Positions 21,250 through 33,423 of a stretch of 64,000 nucleotides of DNA are shown here, one piece after another. Positions within the stretch are counted from its first letter, which is position 1; the number at the start of each line of letters is the position of its first letter. The DNA comes from Lactarius indigo (Eukaryota > Basidiomycota > Agaricomycetes > Russulales > Russulaceae). The notes below the pieces were generated by a model. The model was not told the DNA's origin. It made no database searches and saw only the letters and a program-made list of their open reading frames with translations. Made by a program: the position numbers and the translations under genes. The stretch lies in assembly GCA_025766275.1 (NCBI GenBank), contig JAFKAC010000006.1, forward strand, positions 496,001-560,000, written 5' to 3'.

Positions 21250-22500
21250 TCATCACGTGAGACTAACGACGATCTGATTACCCCTTTCGGAACTACGTAC
21301 TAGTATACACATGCTACAACTACTCTAGCGTAACTAATTTGTACATGTAAGTAGGAACGGGGAGCGTGGGTGGTATAATATCAGAGCAAGTAGCGATTGA
21401 GTTGCAAGATTGGCATCCAACTCCCTGCAGAGACGTGAATCGCGCCAATAACTATGATGTCTCTCCGCCGAATGCCATTTGGCCCGATCTCCCACCGCTC
21501 GCGCCTGTTGTCGGTACACACAGGATCGGGCTCACAAGCCTGGTGTGAGAAAAAGCGAACTCAACACATAGATCGCATGTAGTAGACCAGAAGACCTGAC
21601 CTTGAGAAATGCATCCACAGAGCGCCCAATATGATGAGCGAATCGGGAAATAGTTATCGGGTTGTGCTCGCTCGTCTCGTCACGGATCTGAACCTGGCGC
21701 TTGAAATCTTTGTAGCCGATCCACTAAATGGAGAGCAGGTTCAGCGGGCGACTCGCATTACACCACGAAAAACAGCACTGACGAGAATACGGATATGTGT
21801 TGTCGACTTTTGCCCGAGTGGAGCGAATTCCTGTGCGTTGCGAAGACCGTGGCACCGACCGGTAGCCGCAGCTTCCAGGGAAAGACCAAGTCGCCCATCC
21901 ATGCCCTCGAAGAAAATGGGCATCTGCAACACCGCATCTTCGACATGCTGCTTCTGATCGGTGATGGTGTGCGGAGTCCACATTGTCTGGGGGACCACAG
22001 TGCCTCTGATTACGACAGCACGATCAAGAAATCGAGAAGGCGTGTCGAAAGGTTGCTCAAGGACTTGTCGAGTAGTTGGACCAGCAAAGAAGAAATGGCC
22101 TTCTCTGTCGGGGTAAGACAAATGCCCAATCGGTGGGATGGGATTTCTCTTCAACAAGTGTTGGAAGTATAGCTCGGTTCGACGGCTCAGACAAGTCTGG
22201 GAAACATAGCCATCGACGAGAAGCGATGGAGCGGGGCCATTAACGGGAAGTGACTGAGGGGAAAGGTCAGGTCGAGGGAGTGAACCCAAAATCGAGTTCC
22301 TCACTCTAGTAGTGTCCATCTTGTCGTATAAGACTTTGACGACGACCGCAGTTGGGAATCGAGGAAAGCACGACAATATATATATGCTCCTCCTCCCATG
22401 GCACCGGGCACGACGTTATGCCAGAGATGCCATTTTCGAGCCCCACTCCAGGAGATTGTTTCCCAATACGCCAGTGAAACTTTCTACCACTCCATCTTAC
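21250..22500. repeat. Direct repeat, right copy flanking the MULE
   Basis: Second copy of the segment at 14430-15640, same orientation. It contains the better-preserved copy of the decayed gene (open at 21741-22376 on the minus strand). Confidence 0.85.
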
Positions 22501-22985
22501 ATCCTGACAGTCCATTATGTGAGGCAAGGGCCTAATTGACGGTTCATGAAGGAGTTCATTTGCAAACCGTAAAGGCAAAGGCCCATCCAGTGGCGGTACC
22601 ATCGGTGTCATGTGTAAGCTCCCGGAATTCTCAACCATGGCAATGAGTGTGAGTCTAAATGGGAGCATGGCACTTTATGGCACAGCATCGTGCGTGTCGC
22701 GATCATTCCAATGATGGGACCCAGGGCCATGATGTGAGGTAGCCACAGCATAAAAGAACTCCTCGTGGACAGTTGGAAGTGAATAGGTCCGCTGTCGTGA
22801 GGGGAAAGTGCAAACAAACATTGCGGAACGAGAGCAGGACTTCAGCCTGAGTTGCAAGAAGGGCGAGAGGAAAGTGAAGCGGAGCACGTGCCAGTGTGAC
22901 GACAATCACAACATCCGAGTCACGAGGATCTGGTGCCATTGATGTAAAAAATTTCTCACTGGCGAGTGGCGCTGTGTTGGGCATT
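21741..22985 (-). pseudogene. Unrecognised gene, better-preserved copy (right)
   Basis: An open minus-strand frame of 211 codons (22376-21741) contains LVDGYVSQTCLSRRTELYF, LKRNPIPPI, SYPDREGHFFFAGPTTRQ, FLDRAVVIRGTVVPQTMW and FEGMDGRLGLSLEAAATGRC. Upstream, in other frames, lie GPLPLRFANELLHEP, RPLPHIMDCQDVRW and, at 22984-22703, an N-terminal-looking segment. Comparison with the left copy suggests frameshifts around 22400-22440, so I call it a probable pseudogene, though unplaced introns could rescue it. I do not recognise the family. The pairwise conserved segments show it once encoded a soluble protein. Confidence 0.5.
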
Positions 22986-23653
22986 TCCGGAGAGCACCAT
23001 TTCCGAGGGCAAATGAGTTTTCAAAAGTGACTATGAAGTCCACCCTTAGCCCTGCGGACGACGTGTCCAGACTGTACAGGATGACTACATCATGCAGACA
23101 GTTTAGCGTGGGATGGATGAACTGCTAGCGTGTTAAGGTTATAGATCTCCTAAAAAAAGTGACAGAGGCGCGGAGCAAGCGAGCGCCTCGATACAGTCAC
23201 GTAGTTGGTCCAATTTCATCAAAGCAAGGGTACAGCAGACCAGGGTCATGCTACGCTGACTCACACGAGAACGCCACTTACAAGTTCATGTGGAGGGTTG
23301 AAAGCCGGAGCGAAAGCCCACCGGAAGTAAGAACCTGTCCCATACGACTAGGGTATCAAGGGTTACATCTGCTTTTTTTCTTGTCGTACTAAATCCCGGT
23401 TCGTTGAAAGGGCAGAATTGTGAGCTAGCGTGGTTGCCTTCTGCACCTAGAGCCTAGGAGCGTCCATGAGTCGACGAAGAAAACTCCTGGCGAACGCAGA
23501 GCTGTAGTAAGCTCCGGATACGAGATCCCGAGAAACCCCTACACACTCAAGAGAATGGAACGGGGACAGGGATAGATACGTAGTCTACTTCCATCTAGAA
23601 TCGACTAATAGCTAGAACCACACTGAATAGGAGTGAGTGTTCTCACGGAATGT
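22986..23653. other. Intergenic, nothing recognised
   Basis: About 670 bp between the decayed gene and the DBP10 stop codon. It holds only short ORFs in conflicting frames and should include the DBP10 3' UTR. Confidence 0.5.
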
Positions 23654-26600
23654 TCATCTCTTTCCCTTTTTGCGACTCGGTCGTGCATTCTTCGCCTTCC
23701 GTCTATCCACGATCTTCCGGGTCTTGCGAATTTGTTCTACTGATTTGATTTCGTTCCGTACACGCCCCACTGACTTTCCGTGATATCGGCTTTTTGGCCC
23801 CTTTGTACTTAGGCGCGTCTTCCTGGCAAAGTCCTCTCCTCCGGCATCTGCGCTACCCGCCTCCACTTTTTTTTGGACACGAATCTTTCGTTCGTAGTCC
23901 GCCGCGAGTTTATCGAGAGGTTTTGCTGCCGTGATCGAGTTGTGCTTGAATCGCTTGTGATTGGGGGCGCGACGCTCGGGCTCTGCCTCACCGACACGAG
24001 GAAGGCTCATGCGGGCCTTGGCGGACCATTCGTCAAAGCGTCCGCTACGATATGTAGCAGGCAATTTAACACCACTCTCTGCTGTGACCATCTTAACGTT
24101 ATCGGCGCCTGCGCCATCGCCGCGTACGAACTTCTTTTTCCGCTTGTCCCATGTCATTTTTGAACGTGCGCGTTTTTGTGCAGCTACACCCTCATCCCCT
24201 GCGAGATCGAAAGTCGCGTGCTTAGCCTGCTCGGCAAACGTTTCCCCATCACGCATAGAATACCTGGGTTTTGTGAGCCCTATGAGCAATGACGCCGGGC
24301 TAGACGCACCCTTTTTCTGTGCTAATCCCCGCCTGATGGTAGGACATATAAAACTCGGAATCTCGAAAAGTTTTTTTCGAATCTTTCGAATGGAGATCTC
24401 CAAATACAGCCTAAAAAATGAATTAGGGCGACGCTTACATGAAATAAGCGTCGGACACACGTAAATTTCCTCTTGGTCTGCCATCTCTAGACCTTCGCCC
24501 GGCGAAATATCCACATGCTTCAGTTCGGTGGCAGCGTTCCCACTCCCGGATACTTGGGCTAGCCCCCTTCGTTCCACTGCCCTTGTGAGCGCCTTCCTCC
24601 GCTCCTTCATGAGGCCGGCATTGCCATTCTTCCCGCGCGAGCCAATTTCGAGTGCCGTCTCGCTGGGCCGAAACGAATCTACAGCAGTAAGCAATGCGCG
24701 GCGACGCGTGTCGCCATCTGCGTTTGCAGAGCTTGTAATCGTGGCCGATCCCTTGATCTGCAGCACAGGATGCACACCGCCAGCAGCACCGGCAGTGGCG
24801 AGACCCCAGCGCGCGGGGTCCTGCGACATCTCCTTTGCGCGGGTATGGCTCGCAGGACTGGCGTGTCCGCGGGAACGCTCGTACATTCCCTGCCCTTTGC
24901 GCATGACATTGCGTAACGTCGGTAATGCGTGATTTTCGGCCTCCAGAGCACGGATGTAGGCGACCTCGTCGTCAAGAGTCTCGCGTGGAAACGCTCCGAG
25001 CACGAGACTCTCTGTATACGACGCTTCGTCACCACTCGGCACATCGCGGACGAGTGGACGTCCGAGGAAAAGCTGCAGTTCGACGAGGTAAGGAAGTTCG
25101 GTTGGGCCCACAAATGACCATGCCCAACCAGGCCTCCCAGCGCGCGCCGTGCGTCCTACTCGATGTACAAACACACGCGCACCTTGCGGAAAGTCATAGT
25201 TAACCACGTTCGCCAAGATGGGAATATCGATCCCCCGTGCAGCAACATCCGTCACGACGAGTACGTTCGTGTGGCCACGCCGAAACTGTTCCATTTGCTG
25301 AGAACGAGCCGCCTGATCGAGGGAGCCGTATATGTGGGAGACTGCGTAGCCCGTGGCGGTGAGGAGGGTGGTGAGGTACTCGACGTGGTGTTTCGTGGCC
25401 GCGAACACAAGGGTTTGGTGAGGTGCGGTAAAATGCTGTGCATCGACACTTTGGCGCTGATCGCCCGCTTCGTTTGTACCTAATGGGACACCAACGATGT
25501 CGCGTAGCAGCACGAGTAAGCACGCATCCTTCTCATCCTGCTTGACAGAGAAGAAGGCCATTCGGAGGTCTGTGCTGATTTTGCTCTCCGCATCCAGGCG
25601 TACCAACTTCGGATTTTGCAGGCCAGCTTTAGCAAACTCCACAAGCGATTTGGGCAGCGTCGCGGAGAATAACAGCGTCTGCCGACGCGTAGGAAGTCGA
25701 TGAATGATTTCGGTGAGTGCAGTTTCGAAACCCATCTCAAAAAGGCGGTCCGCCTCGTCGAAAACGACATACTGCACAGAGCTGAGATCGAGGTTCATTT
25801 CTACCGCGAGGTGGAGGAGTCGACCAGGGGTGGCGATAATTCTGAACAAAGTTCGTCAGATCGGGCGCGTGTGCGCAAGAGGGAGCAACGTGCACGTCAG
25901 GATTACTCGAGATCATCTGGAATTGGTCATCCAAGCCCTCTCCGCCTACAATTAACCCCCAGCGCAGACCTTGACTCCGCTTCCCGCTTTCGGGATCGTC
26001 TCCGTTCTTGTCGCCAGCATGCCCACCTTCCCCATCTCGCCAGCCACGTGCAAGCTCCTTCCCCACCTTCAAGATTTGAAGGGCGAGTTCCCGAGTGGGT
26101 AACAAGATGAGGGCCCGGGCGCCAAATGTTGAAGAATGTCGTCCACCCAAGCGCTGAATAAGAGGAATGAGGAAGGCAAGACTCTTGCCCGATCCTGTCC
26201 GTGCCATCCCCACCAAGTCACGAGGAGGGTCGGAAAGAAGGACGGGGATGGAAAGTCGCTGGATAGGTGTAGGCGTACGGAAACCTTGGAGTGTAAGTGC
26301 GCGCAAAATCCAAGGGAAAAGCCCTAGAAAACGATGTAATAGAAAATCTGTATGATATTCTAGGTAGACGTACCCATGCTCTGGAAACTCCCACCTCCTA
26401 CCTCTCCCTTCGTTAATCTCTTCTTGCCCTTCGTATTTTTCAGAAGCTCGGTTCCGTCTTTGATATTGCGTCTGGTTATCGAACGTCTTATCATCTCTTC
26501 GAGTTCTGTATCATCGTCCGCGTCATCGTCTCGGGGGATGAGGGGCCCCTTTCCTTTCTTTGATGCAGTTTTCTGCCGCGTGAGTGTAGAGGATATGTCG

Positions 26601-26701
26601 AACGAGTGATCAGATCTATCAGAATCCGACACCTCCTTGTCTGATCCAGAGGACGAGTTGGACAGTTCCATGTCGCGGTCCACGCGCCGACGTTGCAACA
26701 T
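23654..26701 (-). CDS. DBP10: ATP-dependent RNA helicase DBP10 (DDX54 family)
   Basis: Nucleolar DEAD-box helicase needed for 60S ribosomal subunit assembly. Five exons (26701-26374, 26323-25894, 25841-24461, 24410-24310, 24263-23654) give 949 residues. The acidic N-terminus leads to the F-Q motif region FQSMGLFPWILRAL...GFRTPTPIQ, then ARTGSGKS (motif I), PTRELALQ, NPD-VIIATPGR, VFDEADRLFEMGF (DEAD), LFSATLP, the helicase C domain (VVTDVAARGIDIP, HRVGRTARAG) and the DBP10 C-terminal region (TFRDSEFYMSYHQ, TEKGYSMRDGETFAEQA, TWDKRKKKFV) with a lysine/arginine-rich tail. The second intron fits only as a GC..AG intron (25893-25842). The last two introns total 96 nt, so an unspliced ORF hides them by running through. 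The gene is head-to-head with PIG-X. Confidence 0.95.
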
Positions 26702-26798
26702 CCTCCCCTTGTCTGCTGAGGTGAAAATTATGATGGCAATTTACGAGTCACGTGGACGCTGGATGGAGTGAATATTCTGAGCGAGCGAGACGGGCTGT
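26702..26798. promoter_or_regulatory. 97-bp divergent promoter, DBP10 / PIG-X
   Basis: Only 97 bp separate the two start codons, so the 5' UTRs and core promoters must share or overlap this space. It contains one GTCACGTGGAC (26748-26758), an E-box-like CACGTG. No TATA box is obvious. Confidence 0.6.
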
Positions 26799-27623
26799 AT
26801 GGCGAACAATGACTCTGTCCTCCTCTCCTCTACCTTGACTCCTACGAGGGGCTTTCACACGTTTTCAACAACATGCCTCGTTCTACGTGGTTCAAACTCG
26901 CATTCATGCACGCTCCACCTCTACTTTGATCTCCCCGCGCAGCTCTTCGTGGACCCATATGAACTAGACCATCGGCGTGGGTCGTACACGTTCGAGCGAT
27001 TTGGCGGGGGGAACCTAGAGGCTCCCGTGTTCGCGCCTGGTGCAGGTGGGCCATCCGGGCTTTTGTTGGATGCGGTTGTTCCGGGAAATGGTGGGGGCGA
27101 TGACGATATACTCAGCATTGAGGTACCCTTGCACGCACGATACGGTGTCCCAAAAAGGGATGGCGAACTAATAGACGAGGTTGCACTGCCACCTCCAGAG
27201 GCATTCTGGGCCTGCCCTCAGGAGCGTGCGGATAGTGGTGGTGATGGTGGAGGTGCGGTTTGAAATTTTTTTTTTGGCCCGGGAGTGAACTCACTGCTAC
27301 TTGGCGCTTCGTGAATGACGGCTACACCGGCTGTGTACATATCCACAGAACGCATGCAAGTACCTGATGCCTTGCACAAAGTCGTCAAACTCGTACCTGC
27401 ATTGGAGCGTGCGTCGAGGCTCGTTTTGATACCGCATGCGGAGGCAGTACAGGTACAGGTGCTCCGCGTGCCCGTGGGGAACGCAGGAGACGTGGCGCTG
27501 GTGGAAACTGGTACGGTCGTGGTTGTTCTACTCACATTTGTATATCTCCTCCGCACGATATTTCGAGCGTCCCGCGCGCAAGACGTAGCTGCGAAGACTA
27601 GTGTGGCAAAGAAGGACACTTGA
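26799..27623 (+). CDS. PIG-X / Pbn1-like subunit of GPI mannosyltransferase I
   Basis: An ER membrane protein that stabilises the catalytic mannosyltransferase (PIG-M/Gpi14) adding the first mannose to GPI anchors. Two exons (26799-27252 and 27349-27623) give 242 residues. The luminal domain has the family pattern TRGFHTFS, CTLHLYFDLPAQLFVDPYEL, LEAPVF, IEVPLHARYG and VALPPPEAFWACP. Near the C-terminus is one membrane span (TGTVVVVLLTFVYLLRTIF) followed by a short basic tail. No cleavable signal peptide is evident, as in other fungal members. The intron (donor GTGCGG, acceptor CACAG) is the longest I used here (96 nt); another donor in the GGTGGT run is possible, so the join is less certain than the ends. 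Confidence 0.82.
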
Positions 27624-28645
27624 TGACAGTCATGCATTCGGCTTCTATACACGGTTTTTGAATTCACATAACCGCTGATCCCCATCTGTGATTGACCGAG
27701 GCGATAGCGATTGTGGGCTACAGCGTTCTCAGTCGACAACTACCATCATGGCTCACATCCGGCTCCTGTTATTTGTACTATTGGTCCTATTTCTCAGTCC
27801 CAGGACGGTGCGATTTAACAACGGAACGTTGATGTTGATTCAGCGCAAATGTATTAAAAGTGAAGTGCTACATGGGGTAATCTGCCCTCAGGCGCACAAT
27901 AATGGATTCAAAAAAACTGTACGATTTACGTTGGCAGCTCCAGGATCGGCCCGATTTTTACCCTCGAAGAGAAAAGTGACCACTCCCTTGTCTTGACTGG
28001 TCGCTTCGAGGTAAGTGGTCGGTCGTATCTCTGCTTCCATTCGGCTGGCTACTATAGATCACCTCCTGGACAACCTCTGAAGACGGTGTACTGTAGGAGG
28101 CCGCGATTCTTTCTCCTCCACGCTCGCTCTCCGCCTTGAGGACCCCACGCAAGTGGCCCCTTCGCCCGCCCTGCGGATTACCAAAAATGTGGGGGAAACA
28201 CGTTCTTTAGAGAAAGCTGAAAGTCGAGAAGGTATGACATATCCCCTATCACTAAAGCGACTGTGTCGTTCATTTCGCGCATAGGTATTCGAAAATTATG
28301 GAACAATGGAACAACGTCTGGTGTACATGCGAGTGTAACTCCCTGTTCTTTATTATTGGGTATTTATAGTACTACCCATCAGATTGACTACAAAATTCTC
28401 TGGTTCTTTGTCCTCCCAGTAGAGCTTGATTGTAGTATTACCAAGGGCGAACACTTTTAACAGCAGTTCAGTTACCATCTTCTATATAACGACTACGCAA
28501 AGTACAACGCAAATCGGAGGGATCACGGTATCGTAACACAACGTTTGGTGGAGGTGCTTGTTATTTTTGGAGATCGATAAGGACATGAGCCCACTACTGT
28601 ATATTCGATAAGATAATATCACAACCTCATCACAGGAGGGCCCAA
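27624..28645. other. Intergenic, nothing recognised
   Basis: About 1 kb of AT-rich DNA between PIG-X and the acetyltransferase. Short ORFs (27688-27996 plus, 28263-28460 plus) have no family features. Confidence 0.5.
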
Positions 28646-29218
28646 ATGTTCGAAACACGTCGACTCATCCTCCGGGCTTTCCGACCAAATGATGCAGACA
28701 TTATGCTCGAGTTCATAAATGATGCAGAAATTCAGACGCATACGACTTTAGACGCGGTCGTCCCAAGGACTGAAAAGTGGAAAGAGAACCCTCAAACGTG
28801 GGCAGAAAAACCCGGGCTCTTCGTAGTCATGGAGCTGAAAGAGACAGGAGAAATGATTGGCCACCTGTCACTGAACACGGGGGTTCCCAAGAATAGGGAC
28901 GCGACGCTTGGGATATCGTTGGGGAGGAGGTTTATGGGAAAGGGATATGGGACAGAGGCGATGAGATGGGCAGTTGGATATGGCTTCAAGGAACTTGGAC
29001 TTCACAGGGTGCAACTCACCGTTAACGAGACGAACGAAAGCGCACTTGAGGCGTATAAGCACGTGTGAGTGACATACTTCCAGAGTCGCATGTGTATTGA
29101 CGAGAGTGAAAATAGCGGATTTGTCGAAGAGGGCAGGTTGCGCAAGGCGCTATGGAAAGGAGGGAAATTCGTCGACATTATATTGATGAGCATTCTGGAC
29201 GATGAATGGTCTTCTTGA
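28646..29218 (+). CDS. GNAT-family N-acetyltransferase (RimJ/RimL type)
   Basis: Transfers an acetyl group from acetyl-CoA to an amine; the substrate cannot be told from sequence. Two exons (28646-29064, 29116-29218; 51-nt intron ending AATAG) give 173 residues, the normal size of this family. It starts FETRRLILRAFRPNDAD, the typical N-terminal strand and helix. Then come GEMIGHLSL, the acetyl-CoA pyrophosphate loop GRRFMGKGYGTEAM, LGLHRVQLTVNETNESALEAYKHVGFVEEGRLRKALWKGGKF and a C-terminal strand. The intron falls inside the conserved YKHVGF motif, so an unspliced reading loses the last 34 residues. Confidence 0.9.
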
Positions 29219-29978
29219 AACCTCCTCGTAAAAGATACAGAATCTAGAAAGATGGCGTTCACGCAGGGATCGGAATACGACGTTCAGACTGTGACTGTTC
29301 CCATAAACAGATTTCGACCCTCCTGTGGTGGTTGGTTTCATCATGGTGAAGCATGAGGATCCCCCAAATTACAGAAATGGCGTATAAATCGAATAAGTTG
29401 GAACACCACTGGTGGTCGCACCAGGACCACCTCGGTCACTGACAGGATTTCCTTTTTCGGTTTCTCGTATGTGATGTCAAATTTGGTGATTTTGAAGGAC
29501 TTGACTGAGGCTGAGGACCACGCTTCAACGGCCTCACGCACGACTATCTTGCATCATGACCTATGGTTGGCGTATGGCAGCCACGACATCCAACCTAGAA
29601 TGGAACCCACATCTTTTCCCCTAGAGATCTACTTCTCGAACGTTACTCTGAGAAAACGCAAAGGTTTTGATTGTCGCATACTAGCACATTTGTCATTGTA
29701 TCTGTCGTATGATCTATCATGGATGCCGCCCTGGTAGTTACGAGGTTTCGGGAGGGCACACGGCCCTCCATATCGTGTTTTTCAACCAACAACGGGTACT
29801 TTCCAGTCCGTTGCAATGCTTGATTCCCACAGGTCCCTCAATTCGTTTGAATTTTTTTTTCATATCAATTATGAAATAAACATGCCTTCCACCAGAATAT
29901 GTATGCAAAAAGATAGATTTTCACCCAGTGATCAATTGGCCGAGTTTGAAGCCTTTGAAGTCACGTAAGCTTCACTGC
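29219..29978. other. Intergenic, nothing recognised
   Basis: Convergent 3' flanks of the acetyltransferase and the sedolisin gene. A short open frame at 29471-29737 has no family features. Confidence 0.5.
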
Positions 29979-32051
29979 TCAATTACTAAGTATGTATAAA
30001 AGTCGCTCGAAGTCGAGCGTCCCGAGACCCGTAACCTACGGGGCCCAGAGTCAGTCGACGCAAATGTGAAGAGGCAACACGTCTGGCGGAACTCACAGGA
30101 TCCCATCCAGGGACGGCGAGAAATCCATTGGTGTTACAGCCGGGGTTTGAGCCCATTGTGATGTCCCTGAGACCCGAGCGGGCGGGGCCATACAACCAAG
30201 GGTTGAGGAAGCCGAGCGGAGCCATGCCTTCTGAAAGCATGTAGTCATTAAGTAACGAGATTATGCCCGCCACGATCTGCACATTGGTGGTCAGCCAGGT
30301 GCTCGAGGATGGTCGACCTAGATAAGAGGGGGAGATAAACGCACGGGTGCCGAGCCGCTTGTGCCGAACGTAAATCCTACCTTGCCGTTGAGGACGATTT
30401 GGAAACCTAGAGCCTGAGCGGCGATGTCAGGGATGCCACGGCCCGAAGCGCTGTACGAATTATAAAATACGAACGAGTCAGATAAAGTCACGGAAGGAAA
30501 CGCACTTGTAGAGGCCTTGGTATTGGTTCCCGAGGCCCTGGAGGAAGGCGGGCAGGACATGATCCTGGTACTCTTCGCGTTCAAAGTAGTTCGAGAAACC
30601 GCCAACGGAGAGGTACGCTGCATACTCCGGAGTGTGACTTGTCGTTCCGCCAACGGCAGTGACAAAGGGACCTGGGAAAGCGTGGTGGTGTAGTGAGCGT
30701 ACCCATGCCAGTGTAGTGCTCTCTGGCAGAGAAAAAACGCCTCACGCACAGCTTGCGGGGAACATGGGGACAAACTGGACAGAGCCGTCGCTGGTCGCGC
30801 AGTTTTTGCCAACGCCGTGGTCGCCGCTCGAGATTAGGATGCTGGCACCACGTAAGCCGAGCTGAGCGAACATTCTGCACACGTTCGTTGCATACTCCCT
30901 TGAGACATCCTTCTCGTTGTAGCCGTACGAAATGCTGATCGTCTGCGGGATTTTCCGCAGTTTGGTGATGTACCTGAGCCAGGAGAGGAACCAGTCGGGC
31001 TCTCCCAACGCCGAGACAGGGCCAGTGCTGTAGAAGGTGATCGGAGTCGGATATGCCAATCCATCGGCGAACTGAACGTCGAGGTTTGCCTCATAGTGGG
31101 GTCGGCTCGGGTCGTATCCCCCACCGTTGACCTGTACGACTCTGAGTCCCGGGTTGGTTTTAACAAAGCGGTATGAGGACATGAACGCGGCCAAGTCCGT
31201 CTGGCTTGGCCACTGATATAGAAATCCCACAATCCCGAGCACATTCTGGTCCCATGCTACGGGTTCGTATTCGGCCGTCCTGTACAGCCAGCGCAGGAAC
31301 GCCGGTGTGGTGGGGTCATTGCGTCTTGACAGCCTATTTTTGGGCCCTCCCGATGCCGACGTCAAGTTTGTCGGCCTCACTGCTGTCCCGCCGGAGTGCT
31401 TGGGCGGTGTCTGCCATCGCACGCGCGAGGAGGTAAATTCCGTCGTTGGTGAGACAGTCACCACGTGCGCGTGCAGCGCTGCGGGAAGCGCATAGCCAAC
31501 TGTGCGGATGATAGTCACATTTGTCTTGATATGCCTGTAGAGCTGGTATGACGCGCCAAGGAGATCGTTGGCTTTAGCCACAGGCACGCCAGTCAGCGTC
31601 AGCGTGCCGCCGCCGTGTGTCAGTGGGCCGGACGAAGGAAGCCCGTGATATTCAAGCCAGGCTTTGACGAGATCAAGAGTGTCTTTGCGAGGGGCGACAA
31701 GCTCGGCGACCTGTTCCTTGGATAGGTGTGCGCCGTATCTGCATCGGAGAAGTGGCACTAGTTAGTACATGCGTGAGCGAAGGAGCGACAGTGGACGTGC
31801 TTTGGAAGTCCCGGTGTGCTGACCTCATAGAGCGCATCGATCAAGGCATTTTCACTGTGGGGCTCAAGCGAAACGCAGAGGTCGATCGTGGTGTCGGCGG
31901 GTGGATGACCTAGGCTCTCCCAGTTGGCCGGGACAGTATTCCAAGAGTGCTTCGTGTTCATGTTGCCCCAACGTGGTGAGGGAGGCTTCGCAAGGCAGCC
32001 AAGGGGCCCAACGACAAGGGAGAAGAGTACGGCGATCTGATTGTAGCGCAT
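29979..32051 (-). CDS. Secreted sedolisin (tripeptidyl-peptidase-like serine-carboxyl protease, MEROPS S53)
   Basis: An acid protease of the TPP1 type, expected to be secreted or vacuolar. Six exons (32051-31801, 31738-30750, 30671-30506, 30450-30345, 30276-30097, 30035-29979) give 582 residues. A signal peptide (residues 1-21, LFSLVVGPLGCLA) precedes the pro-domain (YEVSTPGLPKYGAHLSKEQ). The catalytic Glu and Asp lie in YEANLDVQFA, the oxyanion Asp in SSGDHGVG and the nucleophilic Ser in FGTSGSAP. The calcium site is formed by RDITMGSNPGC and PGWDPVTGLGTLDF. The first intron fits only as a GC..AG intron (31800-31739), which contains a perfect TACTAAC branch site. A Gly replaces the more usual Ala in the GTSxS motif, which should be tolerated. 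All catalytic residues are present, so the enzyme is probably active. Confidence 0.94.
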
Positions 32052-33423
32052 AGTTACAATACGTGAAGTCAGGAATCAGACATGGATTCAGAGAGCTATA
32101 AGGACTGGAAGTGTGTGAGGACTTTTATAGTGCATCCGAGTCTTAGCCGAGAACTAAACGAAGTAGAAGATAACACGACCGCGGGTTGCGTTATAAGATA
32201 TGACGCGATCCGTGATGAGGCATTATCGGGGACGAGTAAAGTTCTGGACCACATGGGGTATCCGAAGCAAGGGACTGCTTAGCGCCTAGATGGGGTTGTA
32301 GGGTTGTGAGGGGAGACGTCTGGCAACACATTTTTTGTTGGCGAGCATCTATTGGTTTTACAGTAACACAGAATACATCGTGACTGCACTTCACGGGCAC
32401 TAATCACCTTCCTTTTTCGGCTTATGGACCGTGGATCGTGTCCGAGTCTGCAACTAGACTGCTTATCCGCTGGCAATGGCGGCTAATGGCTCTGCGAACA
32501 TGGAAAACATAACCACTGCCCTTAGAAGCGCTTTCAAGGGCTCATCAGGTGCAACAATGGGCGACTTTCGCTTGGCTACAGTGCTACTTCAGAATATAAA
32601 CCAACTCCGAGTCAGCAGCCCACCAACCTTGCCAAGCAAGGGAAGCTCAACCAGTGGTAGATAATACAAGTGCACCATACCGAATTTCGCGCCCCTCATC
32701 AACGAGTATTTTCGCTTCCTTGCATCCGCGGATACGGGGCTACACAGACAAGCACAATCCCGCCATGACGGAGCTGGTGCGTGTGACCCTGCAGCCCATC
32801 TTATGGAGGCCAGCAACCGACCCTCTTTCTGTAACTGGTGGCCAGCGCCCTCCCCCAGGCAAGTTTCTCGGCCCTCAAGGCAACGATGGGGCGCTCGCCC
32901 GCTCTATTACCAGACGAAGAGTTCCAACTCGAAGGACATATACCTGATCAGCCAAACGCTGTGCTGAACACAATGAATCCAGGCCCCGTCTCATGGGCGG
33001 CTGCGGTTGCAGGGCGCCAAATGCTCACAGGTGTTCTGGTAAGTGTTTTCTTTTTGTATTTCCCTCCTCTCGGCAGAACGGTTTTTGTTGCTGATGTGTT
33101 TGTGGTGGCTTCAATATACCCCTCAACGCTGAAGAACCCGAGTGATGAGACGTGTCTTACGGACGAGACGTCCTCACTGCGCAACTCGACCCCCGGCGAC
33201 GCGAGCATGCACCGGTCGACCCAAGACCTCAACCTCGGAATCGACCCAAACGTGAAGATCGAGCCCGAAGTCGAAGATGTCCATTCCCTTTTTTTTTTTT
33301 TTTTGCCTCGGAGCTTTTCCTTGCTCACGTACAGACCACTTTTTATTTTGTATCCGCGTCTCTGCCCACGCGTGTATGTACGCACATACGTTCCTTGATA
33401 TACGTATTTACTCATCTTCTATT
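32052..33423. other. Gene-poor region with weak plus-strand coding potential
   Basis: Short ORFs at 32476-32664, 32654-32947 and 32838-33398 (plus) have serine/proline-rich composition but no family features, and they cannot be joined confidently by splice sites. A run of 15 T lies at ~33292-33306. I see no gene that I can support. Confidence 0.35.

Noticed and set aside
32838..33398. 186-codon plus-strand ORF
   Set aside because: Ends in a translated poly-T tract and has no conserved motif; the composition looks fortuitous.
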